This document shows, in pieces, positions 15,162 to 23,515 of a stretch of 64,000 nucleotides of DNA (positions are counted from its first letter, which is position 1; each line of letters starts with the position of its first letter). The translations under genes and the position numbers were made by a program. Source of the stretch: Ramlibacter sp. GTDB lineage: Bacteria; Pseudomonadota; Gammaproteobacteria; Burkholderiales; Burkholderiaceae_C. Location of the stretch: contig JADJPY010000011.1 in NCBI GenBank assembly GCA_016713005.1, positions 62,001-126,000 of the forward strand, in the 5' to 3' direction. The notes beneath the pieces are model-generated. The model was not told the DNA's origin, ran no database searches, and worked only from the letters and a program-made list of their open reading frames with translations.

Positions 15162-16163
15162 TCAGATGACCTTGGCGCGCATCAGGTCGTTGCTGTTGAC
15201 CGCGCCGGCCAGCCGGCCAGCCTCGTCCACCACCAGCACACTGGTGATGCGGTGCTGCTCCATCAGCTCGGCCGCCTCAACCGCCAGAACGTCGCGCCGG
15301 ATCGTGCGTGGCTGCGCAGACATCACGTCGCGCGCACGCATGGCGCGCAGGTCCAGTCCTTTTTCGATCAGGCGGCGCAGGTCGCCGTCGGTGAAGATGC
15401 CCAACACCGTGCCGTCGGCGTCCGCGATGGCGGAGGCGCCAAGGCCCTTGGCGCTCATCTCCCGCATCAGCTCCCCAAACGCCGCGTCCGGGCCCACACA
15501 GGGCACCGCATCACCTGTTCGCATCACATCGGCCAGGTGCGTGAGCAACTTGCGCCCAAGTGACCCACCGGGATGGGACCGCGCAAAGTCTTCGGCGCGA
15601 AAGCCGCGCGCGTCCAGCAACGCCACGGCCAGGGCGTCGCCCAGGGCGAGCTGGGCGGTTGTGCTGGCGGTGGGCGCGAGGTTGAGCGGGCATGCTTCCT
15701 TTTCGACACCCGCATCCAGAACCAGGTCCGCATGCTGGGCCAGGGTGGACTGGAGCCCGCCCGTGATCGCGACCAGCGGCACGCCCTGGCGCTTGAGCAC
15801 CGGCAGGATGGAGGTGAGCTCCTCGCTCTCACCGCTGTTGGAAATGGCCAGCACCACATCCACGGGCTTGATCATGCCCAGGTCCCCGTGGCTGGCTTCG
15901 GCCGGATGGACAAACATCGCCGGCGTGCCGGTGGACGCCAGCGTCGCCGCCACCTTGCGCCCGATGTGGCCGCTCTTGCCCATGCCCATCACAACCACCC
16001 GGCCGCGGCATTGCAGGAGCAATTGCACGGCGGCAGCAAAGCTGTCTCCCACGCGCAGCTTGAGCCCCGCAACTGCAGCAGCTTCGATATCGAATGTTTC
16101 GCGGGCAAGGCGCAGGGCTTGCGCCGGGTCGAAGACCGGGGCCGCGTCGGCGGGAGGACTCAT
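15162..16163 (-). CDS. kdsD: D-arabinose 5-phosphate isomerase KdsD (KpsF/GutQ family)
   Basis: A 333-residue enzyme with an N-terminal SIS isomerase domain (about 30-180; VVMGMGKSGHIGRKVAATLASTGTPAMFVH) and two C-terminal CBS domains (about 210-330; GIFTDGDLRRLIEKG, SVLVVDEAGRLAGAVNSNDLMRAKV). It makes arabinose-5-phosphate, the first precursor of Kdo. It leads the operon kdsD-kdsC-lptC-SDR-unknown. Confidence 0.95.
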   Translation of the reverse strand: MSPPADAAPVFDPAQALRLARETFDIEAAAVAGLKLRVGDSFAAAVQLLLQCRGRVVVMGMGKSGHIGRKVAATLASTGTPAMFVHPAEASHGDLGMIKPVDVVLAISNSGESEELTSILPVLKRQGVPLVAITGGLQSTLAQHADLVLDAGVEKEACPLNLAPTASTTAQLALGDALAVALLDARGFRAEDFARSHPGGSLGRKLLTHLADVMRTGDAVPCVGPDAAFGELMREMSAKGLGASAIADADGTVLGIFTDGDLRRLIEKGLDLRAMRARDVMSAQPRTIRRDVLAVEAAELMEQHRITSVLVVDEAGRLAGAVNSNDLMRAKVI

Positions 16164-16217
16164 GGCTGCATTCTAGGGAAACGCCGGACCTGCCAGCGCC
16201 CCCTCGTCACTGCACGC

Positions 16218-17228
16218 TCAGTTGCGCCGGAACATGGACGGGTTGGGAATCGCCGGCGTGTAGCCACTGGTCGCAGGCCGGGCGGCACCAGACGCCGCCG
16301 CGGCGGGTGCCGCAACAGGAGCCACCGTGGCCCCGACCGGTGAGGGCGCGGCCACAGGTGCAGCCGGCACCATGGCAGCCGCCACAGGCACGATGGAGGC
16401 GGGCCCCCCCTGGCGCACAGCGACCTGGTGCAGGGGACGCACCAGCTGCTCATACTGTGTCAGGTCCGAAATGCGCGAGCTGTGCGAAGGGTGCGTGCTC
16501 ATGTACTCCGGCCCACTGCGTCCCCCCGTGGCGGCGGACATCTTGTGCCAGACGCTGATGGCGGCGCGAGGGTCGTACCCCGCGCGCGCCATGAGCTCTA
16601 TGCCCATGCGGTCGGCCTCGGTCTCATGGGTGCGGCTGTTGGGCAGGATGTACAGCAGCTTGGCCATGTCGGCCGCCTGGCTGTTGACCTGCTGGCTTCG
16701 GGTGGCAACCTGAAGCAACGTCAAGCCCAGCTGGGCGTTCATCTGGGCGCTGGCGCGCTCGCGGGAGTGCTCACGCAACGCGTGGGCCATCTCGTGGCCC
16801 ATGACGGCGGCGATTTCGTCGTCCGTGAGGCGCAGCCGGTTGATGATGCCGGTGTAGAACATGATCTTGCCGCCCGCCGCGCACCAGGCGTTCAGGTCGT
16901 TGTTGTTCTTGACGTTGATCTCCCAGGTCCATCCGGGCGCTGCCGGGTTGAACACAGCGACATGCGGAATCAGGCGCGCGCCGATGTTGCGCACGCGCTG
17001 GGTCAGGGCCACGTCCGTGTTGAGCACGCCGTTCGCCCGGGACTTGCGGACTTCATCGCTGTAGAACGCCGCGGCTTGCGCTTCAATCTGGGAAGCCGAC
17101 ACCAGCATGCTCATTTGCTGCGTGCGTGTTACGCCCACCGTGCCGGAGCCGGTGGTCTGGACAGTGGTGCAGGCGGTAAGAACGGCGCAGGCAACCAGGA
17201 CCAGGCGGCGTGGGAAGTAGGTCTTCAT
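16218..17228 (-). CDS. M48 family metallopeptidase lipoprotein (LoiP/YggG-like)
   Basis: A 336-residue predicted lipoprotein. The lipobox is LTAC with Cys20, and the M48 zinc motif HEMAH is at 145-149, with the third ligand in the ETEADRMG segment near 202-206. Residues 270-336 form a Pro/Ala/Val-rich low-complexity tail absent from most relatives. It probably degrades damaged outer-membrane proteins. It is divergent from the KefC-type gene. Confidence 0.88.
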   Translation of the reverse strand: MKTYFPRRLVLVACAVLTACTTVQTTGSGTVGVTRTQQMSMLVSASQIEAQAAAFYSDEVRKSRANGVLNTDVALTQRVRNIGARLIPHVAVFNPAAPGWTWEINVKNNNDLNAWCAAGGKIMFYTGIINRLRLTDDEIAAVMGHEMAHALREHSRERASAQMNAQLGLTLLQVATRSQQVNSQAADMAKLLYILPNSRTHETEADRMGIELMARAGYDPRAAISVWHKMSAATGGRSGPEYMSTHPSHSSRISDLTQYEQLVRPLHQVAVRQGGPASIVPVAAAMVPAAPVAAPSPVGATVAPVAAPAAAASGAARPATSGYTPAIPNPSMFRRN

Positions 17229-17315
17229 GAAGCAAATTGTTGCTTCTTTCCCCCACCATGGTCAAGCACGGACCGACGCGGCCGTCGTCGCTGTCAAAGG
17301 CCCTACGATACAGGG

Positions 17316-19301
17316 ATGAGTTCGCTTGAGCTGACGCTGCTGTACCTGCTGGCCGCTGTGCTGGGCGTGGTGGCCTGCCGCTCGCTCAAACTGCCCCCGA
17401 TGCTGGGGTACCTCGCGGTGGGCGTGGTCATCGGCCCCAATGCACTGGCGCTGGCCCAGAAGTCCGAAGGCATCCGCCACCTCGGCGAATTCGGTGTGGT
17501 GTTCCTGATGTTCGTGATCGGGCTGGAGTTCAACCTGCCCAAGCTGCGTGCAATGCGCCGCCATGTGTTTGGCCTGGGGCTGCTGCAGGTGGTGCTGACG
17601 GTCGTGGTGATGACAGCCGGGTCCCTGGCACTCGCGGCGCTCGCCCCCTCGCTGTGGCACATGAGCTGGCAGGCCTCACTGGCGTTGTCGGGCGCGGTGG
17701 CCATGAGCAGCACCGCCATCGTGATCAAGCTGATGTCGGATCGCCTCGAAATGGAATCCGAGCACGGCAAGCGCGTGGTGGGTGTGCTGCTGTTCCAGGA
17801 TCTGGCAGTGGTGCCCCTGCTCGTGCTGATACCCGCACTGGGCTCGACGCCCGAGCAGCTGTTCACCGCGCTGGCTCTCGCGGGCCTGAAGGCCACGCTG
17901 CTGATCGCCGTGCTGCTGGTCGGCGGCCAGCGGGTCATGCGCTGGTGGCTGACCCTGGTGGCCCGGCGCAAGAGCGAAGAACTGTTCGTGCTCAACCTGC
18001 TGCTGATCACGCTGGGGCTGGCCTGGCTGACCGAGCTGGCGGGCCTGAGCCTGGCACTGGGCGCCTTCCTGGCGGGAATGCTGATCTCGGAGACGGAATA
18101 CAAGCACCAGGTGGAAACCGACATCCGGCCTTTTCACGACGTGCTGCTGGGCCTGTTCTTCATCACCATCGGCATGCTGCTGGACTGGCGTCTGGTGCTT
18201 GAACGCTGGCCGCTGGTGATGGTGCTGCTGGTCCTGCCCGTGCTGTTCAAGCTGGTGCTGGTGGCGGCCATCGCACGCGCGCTGGGTGCCACGGCTGGCG
18301 TGGCGCTGCGCACCGGCCTGTATCTGGCGCAGGCTGGTGAGTTCGGTTTCGTGCTGCTCACGCTGAGCGGGCAAAACGGGCTGGTTCCCCCCGCGCTGTC
18401 CAATCCGATCCTGGCCAGCATGGTGCTGTCGATGCTGGCCACGCCCTTCATCATCATGTACAGCAACCGCATCGTGATGAAGCTGGTGTCCAGCGAATGG
18501 CTGCAGCAGTCGCTGCAGATGACCACCATCGCGCGCAAGTCAATCAACACCAACCGGCACGTGATCATCTGCGGCTATGGCCGCTGCGGCCAGAACCTGG
18601 CGCGCATGCTCGACGGCGAGGGCATCCCCTACATGGCGCTGGACCTGGACCCCGACCGCGTGCGCCAGGCCGCGGCGGCGGGCGATTCGGTGGTGTTCGG
18701 CGACGCCGGGCGGCTGCAGGCGCTGATGGCTGCCGGCCTGGCGCGCGCCAGCGCGGTGGTGGTGACCTATCTGGACACGCCTGCGGCCATCAAGGTGCTT
18801 GCCAATACGCGGGCCCATGCGCCCCAGGTGCCGGTGATCGTGCGCACCCAGCACGACCACGACCTGGAAAAGCTCCAGGAAGCAGGCGCCACCGAGGTGG
18901 TGCCCGAGGCGATCGAGGGTTCCCTGATGCTGGCCAGCCACGCGCTCGCACTGGTGGGCGTGCCGATGCGGCGCGTGATCCGGATCGTGCAGGACCAGCG
19001 CGACGCGCGCTACAACCTGCTGCGCGGCTATTTTCATGGCGCGGACGACGACACCGCCGACGAGCGCGAACACGAGCGGCTGGCAACCGTCACCCTGCCC
19101 ATGGGCGCGCGGGTGCTGGGCCAGGCCCTTGGCGACCTGGCGCTGCATGCGCAGGGTGTGCGCGTGGTCAGCCTGCGCCGCGCCAGTGGCTCGGCCGGCT
19201 CCATGGCAGACGACGCCGTGCTGGAGAACGGCGATACGCTGGTGCTGTCAGGCCGGCCCGAACCCCTGGCCATGGCCGAGCAGGCCCTGTTGCGCCGCTG
19301 A
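17316..19301 (+). CDS. kefC: KefB/KefC-type K+/H+ antiporter (CPA2) with RCK domain
   Basis: A 661-residue protein. The membrane antiporter domain (about residues 1-385, 12-13 helices) includes GVVFLMFVIGLEFNLPKL and SLALGAFLAGMLISETEYKHQVETDI. An RCK-N domain starts near 412 (HVIICGYGRCGQNLARML, a GxGxxG nucleotide fold), and a TrkA-C domain covers about 570-655. It exports potassium in exchange for protons, often gated by glutathione adducts or nucleotides. The start at 17316 is used; upstream in-frame codons run into the divergent protease gene. Confidence 0.92.
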   Translation: MSSLELTLLYLLAAVLGVVACRSLKLPPMLGYLAVGVVIGPNALALAQKSEGIRHLGEFGVVFLMFVIGLEFNLPKLRAMRRHVFGLGLLQVVLTVVVMTAGSLALAALAPSLWHMSWQASLALSGAVAMSSTAIVIKLMSDRLEMESEHGKRVVGVLLFQDLAVVPLLVLIPALGSTPEQLFTALALAGLKATLLIAVLLVGGQRVMRWWLTLVARRKSEELFVLNLLLITLGLAWLTELAGLSLALGAFLAGMLISETEYKHQVETDIRPFHDVLLGLFFITIGMLLDWRLVLERWPLVMVLLVLPVLFKLVLVAAIARALGATAGVALRTGLYLAQAGEFGFVLLTLSGQNGLVPPALSNPILASMVLSMLATPFIIMYSNRIVMKLVSSEWLQQSLQMTTIARKSINTNRHVIICGYGRCGQNLARMLDGEGIPYMALDLDPDRVRQAAAAGDSVVFGDAGRLQALMAAGLARASAVVVTYLDTPAAIKVLANTRAHAPQVPVIVRTQHDHDLEKLQEAGATEVVPEAIEGSLMLASHALALVGVPMRRVIRIVQDQRDARYNLLRGYFHGADDDTADEREHERLATVTLPMGARVLGQALGDLALHAQGVRVVSLRRASGSAGSMADDAVLENGDTLVLSGRPEPLAMAEQALLRR

Positions 19302-19358
19302 GTGCGGCATGGCGCACGGGTGCAGAATCGCGCCATCGCTTCGCCCCCGAGACCCTCC

Positions 19359-19913
19359 ATGACGATCCCCAGCGTTGCCGCCTACCTCAAGTCGCACATC
19401 CGCACCGTGCCCGACTGGCCCGCGCCGGGCGTGCAGTTCCGCGACATCACGCCCCTGCTGCAGGACCCGCGGGTGTTCCGCGTGCTGATCGACGCCTTCG
19501 TTCACCGCTACATGGAGCCGGCGTTGCGCCCCGGCGTGGTCGCCGGCCTGGACGCGCGCGGCTTCATCATCGGTTCGGTGGTTGCCTACGAGCTGGGCCT
19601 GGGCTTCGTGCCGATCCGCAAGAAGGGCAAGTTGCCGTTCACGACGGTGCAGCAGACCTACGAGCTGGAGTACGGCAGCGCGACGGTGGAACTGCACACC
19701 GACGCGGTGCGGGCAGGCGACCGGGTGCTGCTGATCGACGACCTGATCGCGACCGGCGGCACCATGCTGGCGGGCAAGAAGCTGCTGGAGCAACTGGGTG
19801 CAACCGTTGTGGAGGGTGCGGCGATCGTGGACCTGCCCGAACTGGGCGGCTCACAGCGCCTGCGGGATGCCGGGCTGCCGCTGTTCACCCTGGTGGACTT
19901 CGAGGGCCACTGA
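19359..19913 (+). CDS. apt: Adenine phosphoribosyltransferase
   Basis: A 184-residue PRTase. The N terminus RTVPDWPAPGVQFRDITPLL and the PRPP loop VLLIDDLIATGGT are diagnostic. It converts adenine and PRPP to AMP. The start at 19359 gives the canonical length. It lies 57 nt after the antiporter gene on the same strand. The dispersed repeat begins 3 nt after its stop codon. Confidence 0.95.
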   Translation: MTIPSVAAYLKSHIRTVPDWPAPGVQFRDITPLLQDPRVFRVLIDAFVHRYMEPALRPGVVAGLDARGFIIGSVVAYELGLGFVPIRKKGKLPFTTVQQTYELEYGSATVELHTDAVRAGDRVLLIDDLIATGGTMLAGKKLLEQLGATVVEGAAIVDLPELGGSQRLRDAGLPLFTLVDFEGH

Positions 19914-19916
19914 GAA

Positions 19917-19975
19917 TTGCTATTATTTTGATAGCGGGTGGCCCAGCACTGGCGGGGGCTGAAGGCCGATTTGGC
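19917..19975 (-). repeat. Dispersed modular repeat (GCTAT family), full-length copy after apt
   Basis: Read on the minus strand: CCAAATCGGCC, then CAGCCCCCGCCAGTGCTGG, then CCCGCTATCAAAATAATAGC. It aligns along its whole length with copies at 34252-34311, 36259-36316 and 40720-40778. Confidence 0.7.
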
Positions 19976-19982
19976 CTGTAAA

Positions 19983-20432
19983 TCAGGTGAACTGCCCGAC
20001 CAGGATGGCTTCTCGCATGCGTTTGGCCAGCACCGCCGCCAGGCCCTTGGTCAGGTCCAGCGCCAGGCGCGGTTGCTTGTGCGCCATGGCGTCGAATTTC
20101 TCCCAGCTCAGGGCCCAGGCGACGCCGGGCTGCGACGTCACCACCGTGGCGCTGCGTGTCTGTCCCGAAAAGAACGTGCCCTCACCCACCACCGTGCCCG
20201 CCTTGAGCGTGGCAATGATGGAGTCGTGCAGGATCACTTCCAGTTCCCCCTCGGCCAGGATGTACAGCTCGCGCTCGGAGTCCCCCTGTTTCATCAGCGT
20301 GTCGCCGGCCTTCAGGAACCGGATCGACAGGTAGGGGGCCAGTTTTTTCCACTCTTCCAGCGACAGCTTGCACTGCAAGGCGTCGTGTTCGTCGAGCGCT
20401 TCGATCGCGTCGACCAGTTGTGCGACGTTCAT
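19983..20432 (-). CDS. Single-domain cyclic-nucleotide-binding protein
   Basis: A 149-residue protein made almost only of a cNMP-binding (CRP-type) beta-roll (about 30-130): AGDTLMKQGDSERELYILAEGELEV and VVGEGTFFSGQTRSATV. The ligand-loop Arg of the phosphate-binding cassette is present (TRSATV). There is no DNA-binding helix-turn-helix, so it is not a transcription factor; it may relay a nucleotide or lipid signal to a partner. It is 2 nt from the downstream end of the DKTMPM protein gene and resembles the protein at 21458-21949. Confidence 0.8.
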   Translation of the reverse strand: MNVAQLVDAIEALDEHDALQCKLSLEEWKKLAPYLSIRFLKAGDTLMKQGDSERELYILAEGELEVILHDSIIATLKAGTVVGEGTFFSGQTRSATVVTSQPGVAWALSWEKFDAMAHKQPRLALDLTKGLAAVLAKRMREAILVGQFT

Positions 20433-20434
20433 TG

Positions 20435-21256
20435 CTAGTTCAGGTCTCCGTACTGCGTGGCGCTCAGCGCCGGGGCGCGGGCGTCCGGGTCCACCATCTC
20501 GGTGTCCTCATAGCCTGTCAGCAATGTGTAGCTGCGCTCCGCCTTGTGGTGCGGGTCCTCCGGCGAGGCAGCCGCCACGGCGGCGGCGCCTGACACACCG
20601 GCGGCCAGCGCCCGCTTGAACGCCGAAACCTCGTCTTCCTGGATCGGCTCATAGCGGGACATCGGCATGGTCTTGTCCATGTCGGCCGGGTTGTAGCGCG
20701 GCATGGGCATGGTCTTGTCCAGGTCGCGCATTGCGGGCGCGGCCTGCGGCGACAGCGGCGCCGGCTGCGACACCTCGGGCATCAGCGGGGCCGGCTGCGA
20801 GTGCGGGGGCAAGGCGGAGGGCCGGCCCACCGCGACATGCTCATTGAGACGCCAGTACACGGCGGTAACCAGGATGTCGTAGCGCGCCTTGGCCGACTGG
20901 GCGATCAGCGCCTCGATCTCGGCCAGACGGCCGGTTTCGCCGCCAAACTGGCTGGCCAGGTCCATCATCACCATGAATTGGCGGCCCCGCTTGTCCAGGG
21001 CCAGCACCTTGAACTTGTAGCTGGCCGACAGCACGCCCGAGCGCACCATGGATTCGCGGACCACGCCGTACAGCAGCTCGCGGCGGGCCAGCCGCTCGGA
21101 CTTGCGGTTGCCCGCCTCGCCGGGCGCGGCTTCCGGGTGCCGGCCACGCGACGCGTGAACGGGGCGTGTGGGTTCCATGCGTGAAAGACCCGAACTGTCG
21201 CTGCCCGGCACGGACTTGGCGGGCGACTTTCGGAAAAACCAGCTGAACAGCGCCAT
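20435..21256 (-). CDS. Uncharacterised protein with duplicated DKTMPM motif
   Basis: A 273-residue cytosolic protein of unknown function. A folded core (about residues 50-150: RRELLYGVVRESMVRSGVLSASYKFKVLALDKRGRQFMVMMDL) is followed by a disordered Pro/Ala-rich region with two copies of D-K-T-M-P-M-x-R-Y (near 182 and 197) and a C-terminal segment ending TQYGDLN. Thr-containing repeats like this can be FHA-domain docking sites after phosphorylation, but no FHA or kinase gene is nearby. The start at 21256 has a GGAAGGAA SD. It is in an operon with the cNMP-binding gene. Confidence 0.7.
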   Translation of the reverse strand: MALFSWFFRKSPAKSVPGSDSSGLSRMEPTRPVHASRGRHPEAAPGEAGNRKSERLARRELLYGVVRESMVRSGVLSASYKFKVLALDKRGRQFMVMMDLASQFGGETGRLAEIEALIAQSAKARYDILVTAVYWRLNEHVAVGRPSALPPHSQPAPLMPEVSQPAPLSPQAAPAMRDLDKTMPMPRYNPADMDKTMPMSRYEPIQEDEVSAFKRALAAGVSGAAAVAAASPEDPHHKAERSYTLLTGYEDTEMVDPDARAPALSATQYGDLN

Positions 21257-21457
21257 GACGGTTCCTTCCATCTGCTGTTGTTCAATTGCAACGGCGGTTT
21301 GCGGGACAATCCGCGAATGTAAGTGAAATGTAAGAGGTTTCCCCCGAATGCAGCCACCGTTTGGTAGCTGTATGTAACCGCTGGACGCTGGCGAGGCGGA
21401 AATTGTGAAATAGTTCCGCGCGGTGGCGACGCCCCGGTGCGCGCGACCAAACCGCCT

Positions 21458-21949
21458 TCAGGTGACCGCGATGCGCTTGGGGCGGTTGGCCAGCCGGCGC
21501 GAAACCACCGCCCCGAGCCCCATCACAAGTTCCAGCGCCAAGGCCGGCTGGCGGTTGGCCAGCTCAGTGAAGCGCAGCGGCGTCAGGCTCCAGATGCGGG
21601 CCGCGCTGGCCGCCTGCACCGTGGCACTGCGCGGCCGGTGCGAGAAGAATGCGCCCTCGCCGACCACCGAACCCGGCCCCACGATGGCCAGCCGGACCCG
21701 GCCCTTGGTGTCTTCATAGTGCACGCTGAGCGTGCCACTTTCGATGAGGTAGACCGTGCGGTCCTGCGCCCCCTGGGTAATCAGGGCCTGCCCCGCCCAC
21801 ATCGGAAACGGCTGCAGGTAGGCGCCCAGCGTGGCCCATTGCACGGCGCTGAGGCGGCAGGTCAGGCTGTCGTTGGACTCGTTGGCGGCAACGGCGCGGG
21901 CCAGGTCGGCCACGTCGAACGAAGGGGAAGGGGAAAGTACAGCGCTCAT
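21458..21949 (-). CDS. Second single-domain cyclic-nucleotide-binding protein
   Basis: A 163-residue cNMP-binding-domain protein without a DNA-binding domain. The core is GQALITQGAQDRTVYLIESGTLSVHYED and SVVGEGAFFSHRPRSATVQ. It is a paralogue of the product of 19983-20432, with similar length and the same C-terminal LALELVMGLGAVVSRRL pattern. The two paralogues flank the DKTMPM protein gene. The 201-bp gap between this gene and 21256 holds no gene and probably the promoter of the 20435-21256 unit. Confidence 0.8.
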   Translation of the reverse strand: MSAVLSPSPSFDVADLARAVAANESNDSLTCRLSAVQWATLGAYLQPFPMWAGQALITQGAQDRTVYLIESGTLSVHYEDTKGRVRLAIVGPGSVVGEGAFFSHRPRSATVQAASAARIWSLTPLRFTELANRQPALALELVMGLGAVVSRRLANRPKRIAVT

Positions 21950-22022
21950 GGGAACCGAGGGTAGGGCCCCCGCCGGTCGCGCACAAGGCGGTTACACCAG
22001 TGCTTACACCTGATACACGGCC

Positions 22023-23423
22023 CTATTTGCCGATGCAGAACTTCGAGAAGATGACGCCCAACAGGTCATCCGGGGTGAACTCGCCGGTGATGTCGTTCAA
22101 CGCGTTCTGCGCCAGGCGCAACTCTTCGGCCATGAGGTCCAGCGCCTGGGCCTGCGCCGCCAGCTGCTGCGCGGCCAGACCCAGGTGAATTTCCACCTGC
22201 CGCAGCGCCTGCACATGACGTGCTCGGGCAATATAGAGGCCCTCGGCCGCTGCCGGCTGCCAGCCCGCCAGCTCCAGCAGCCGCTGGCGCAACAGGCCCA
22301 GGCCCTCGCCGGTGCGTGCTGACATGGCTTGCGCCACGCCGGCATTGGGTCGCATCGGCGCAGGCAAGGCATGTGCGGGGGCAACATCCAGCTTGTTCCA
22401 GACATCGATCACCGGCAGGTTTTCGGGCAATTTTTCGGCCAGAGCCCGCATGATTGCTTGGTCAGCCGCTATGTATTCGATAGCATCCGCGCGCGACAGG
22501 TCGTGCAGGAACAGCACCACGTCCGCGCCCTCGATCTGGCTCCATGCGCGCTCAATGCCGATGCGCTCGACCGGATCGGTGCTGTCGCGCAGTCCGGCCG
22601 TGTCCACCACATGCAGCGGCACCCCTTCGATCTGGATGGTCTGCGCCACCACGTCTCGCGTGGTGCCGGGCACCGGCGTCACGATCGCGAGCTCTGCGCC
22701 GGCCAGAGCGTTCAGCAACGAGCTTTTGCCCGCATTGGGCTGGCCGGCGATCACCACCCGGATGCCCTCGCGCAGCAGCGCGCCCTGGCGCGCCCGCGCC
22801 AGCACCGCCGCCACCGCGGCGGAAAGGCGTTGCAATTGGCCGGCGGCGTCGGCCTTTTGCAGGAAGTCGATCTCTTCCTCGGGGAAGTCCAGCGTCGCCT
22901 CCACCAGCATGCGCAGCTGGATCAGCGCGTCGCGCAGGGCATGGATTTCCCGCGAAAACCCGCCCGCCAGCGAGCGGCCCGCGCTGCGCGCCGCTGCTTC
23001 GGTGCTGGCATCAATCAGGTCCGCCACGGCTTCCGCCTGCGCCAGGTCCATCTTGTCGTTGAGGAAGGCCCGCTCGGTGAACTCGCCCGGCCGCGCCAGT
23101 CGCAGGCCCGTGGCGGCGCCGGCCTCAAGACAGCGCGCCAGCAGCAACTGCAGCACCACCGCGCCCCCGTGGGCCTGGAGTTCCAGCACATCCTCACCGG
23201 TGTACGAGTTCGGACCTGGAAAGTGGATGGCCAGCCCGCGGTCAATGGCGCTGCCATCTGCCGCCAGGAACGGCAGGTAAGTGGCTTCACGGGGCTTCAG
23301 CGCACGACCGCACAGGGCCAGGATGACGGGCGAGATGTCCGCGCCCGACACCCGCACTATCCCCACCGCGCCACGGCCGGGGGCCGTAGCGATGGCAGCG
23401 ATGGGTGAGTCAATGCGGGGCAT
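22023..23423 (-). CDS. mnmE: tRNA modification GTPase MnmE
   Basis: A 466-residue protein. The N-terminal formyl-THF-binding domain begins PRIDSPIAAIATAPGRGAVG. The G domain has GQPNAGKSSLLNAL (G1, about 225), the DTAGLR G3 and the NKLD G4. The C terminus is FSKFCIGK with the conserved Cys. With MnmG it installs cmnm5 at tRNA wobble uridine. It lies at the end of the rpmH-rnpA-yidD-yidC-mnmE cluster. Confidence 0.97.
   Translation of the reverse strand: MPRIDSPIAAIATAPGRGAVGIVRVSGADISPVILALCGRALKPREATYLPFLAADGSAIDRGLAIHFPGPNSYTGEDVLELQAHGGAVVLQLLLARCLEAGAATGLRLARPGEFTERAFLNDKMDLAQAEAVADLIDASTEAAARSAGRSLAGGFSREIHALRDALIQLRMLVEATLDFPEEEIDFLQKADAAGQLQRLSAAVAAVLARARQGALLREGIRVVIAGQPNAGKSSLLNALAGAELAIVTPVPGTTRDVVAQTIQIEGVPLHVVDTAGLRDSTDPVERIGIERAWSQIEGADVVLFLHDLSRADAIEYIAADQAIMRALAEKLPENLPVIDVWNKLDVAPAHALPAPMRPNAGVAQAMSARTGEGLGLLRQRLLELAGWQPAAAEGLYIARARHVQALRQVEIHLGLAAQQLAAQAQALDLMAEELRLAQNALNDITGEFTPDDLLGVIFSKFCIGK
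22464..22485. repeat. Degenerate GCTAT/ATAGC element inside mnmE
   Basis: CGCTATGTATTCGATAGC preceded by TTGGTCAGC resembles the AT-rich arm of the dispersed repeat with its usual flank. It is coding (DAIEYIAAD), so it may be chance. Confidence 0.3.
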
Positions 23424-23444
23424 GGGGGGTAGTTATGCCAGAAA

Positions 23445-23515
23445 CACCGCGGAACCGGCTGTGCCGGGCCGCTGGTGTTGCCCCCCGGGGGAGGCGCCGC
23501 AGGCGCTTCGGGGGG
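23445..23515 (-). repeat. GC-rich repeat copy between yidC and mnmE
   Basis: Minus strand: CCCCCGAAGCGCC, GGCGCCTCCCCC, GGGGGG, CCAGCGGCCCGGC, AGCCGGTTCCGCGG. It matches the copies at 59003-59083 and 61037-61120 block by block. Confidence 0.7.

Noticed and set aside
16428..17315. N-terminal extension of the KefC-type protein
   Set aside because: It runs antisense through the M48 protease gene and has no antiporter similarity; the protein proper starts at 17316.
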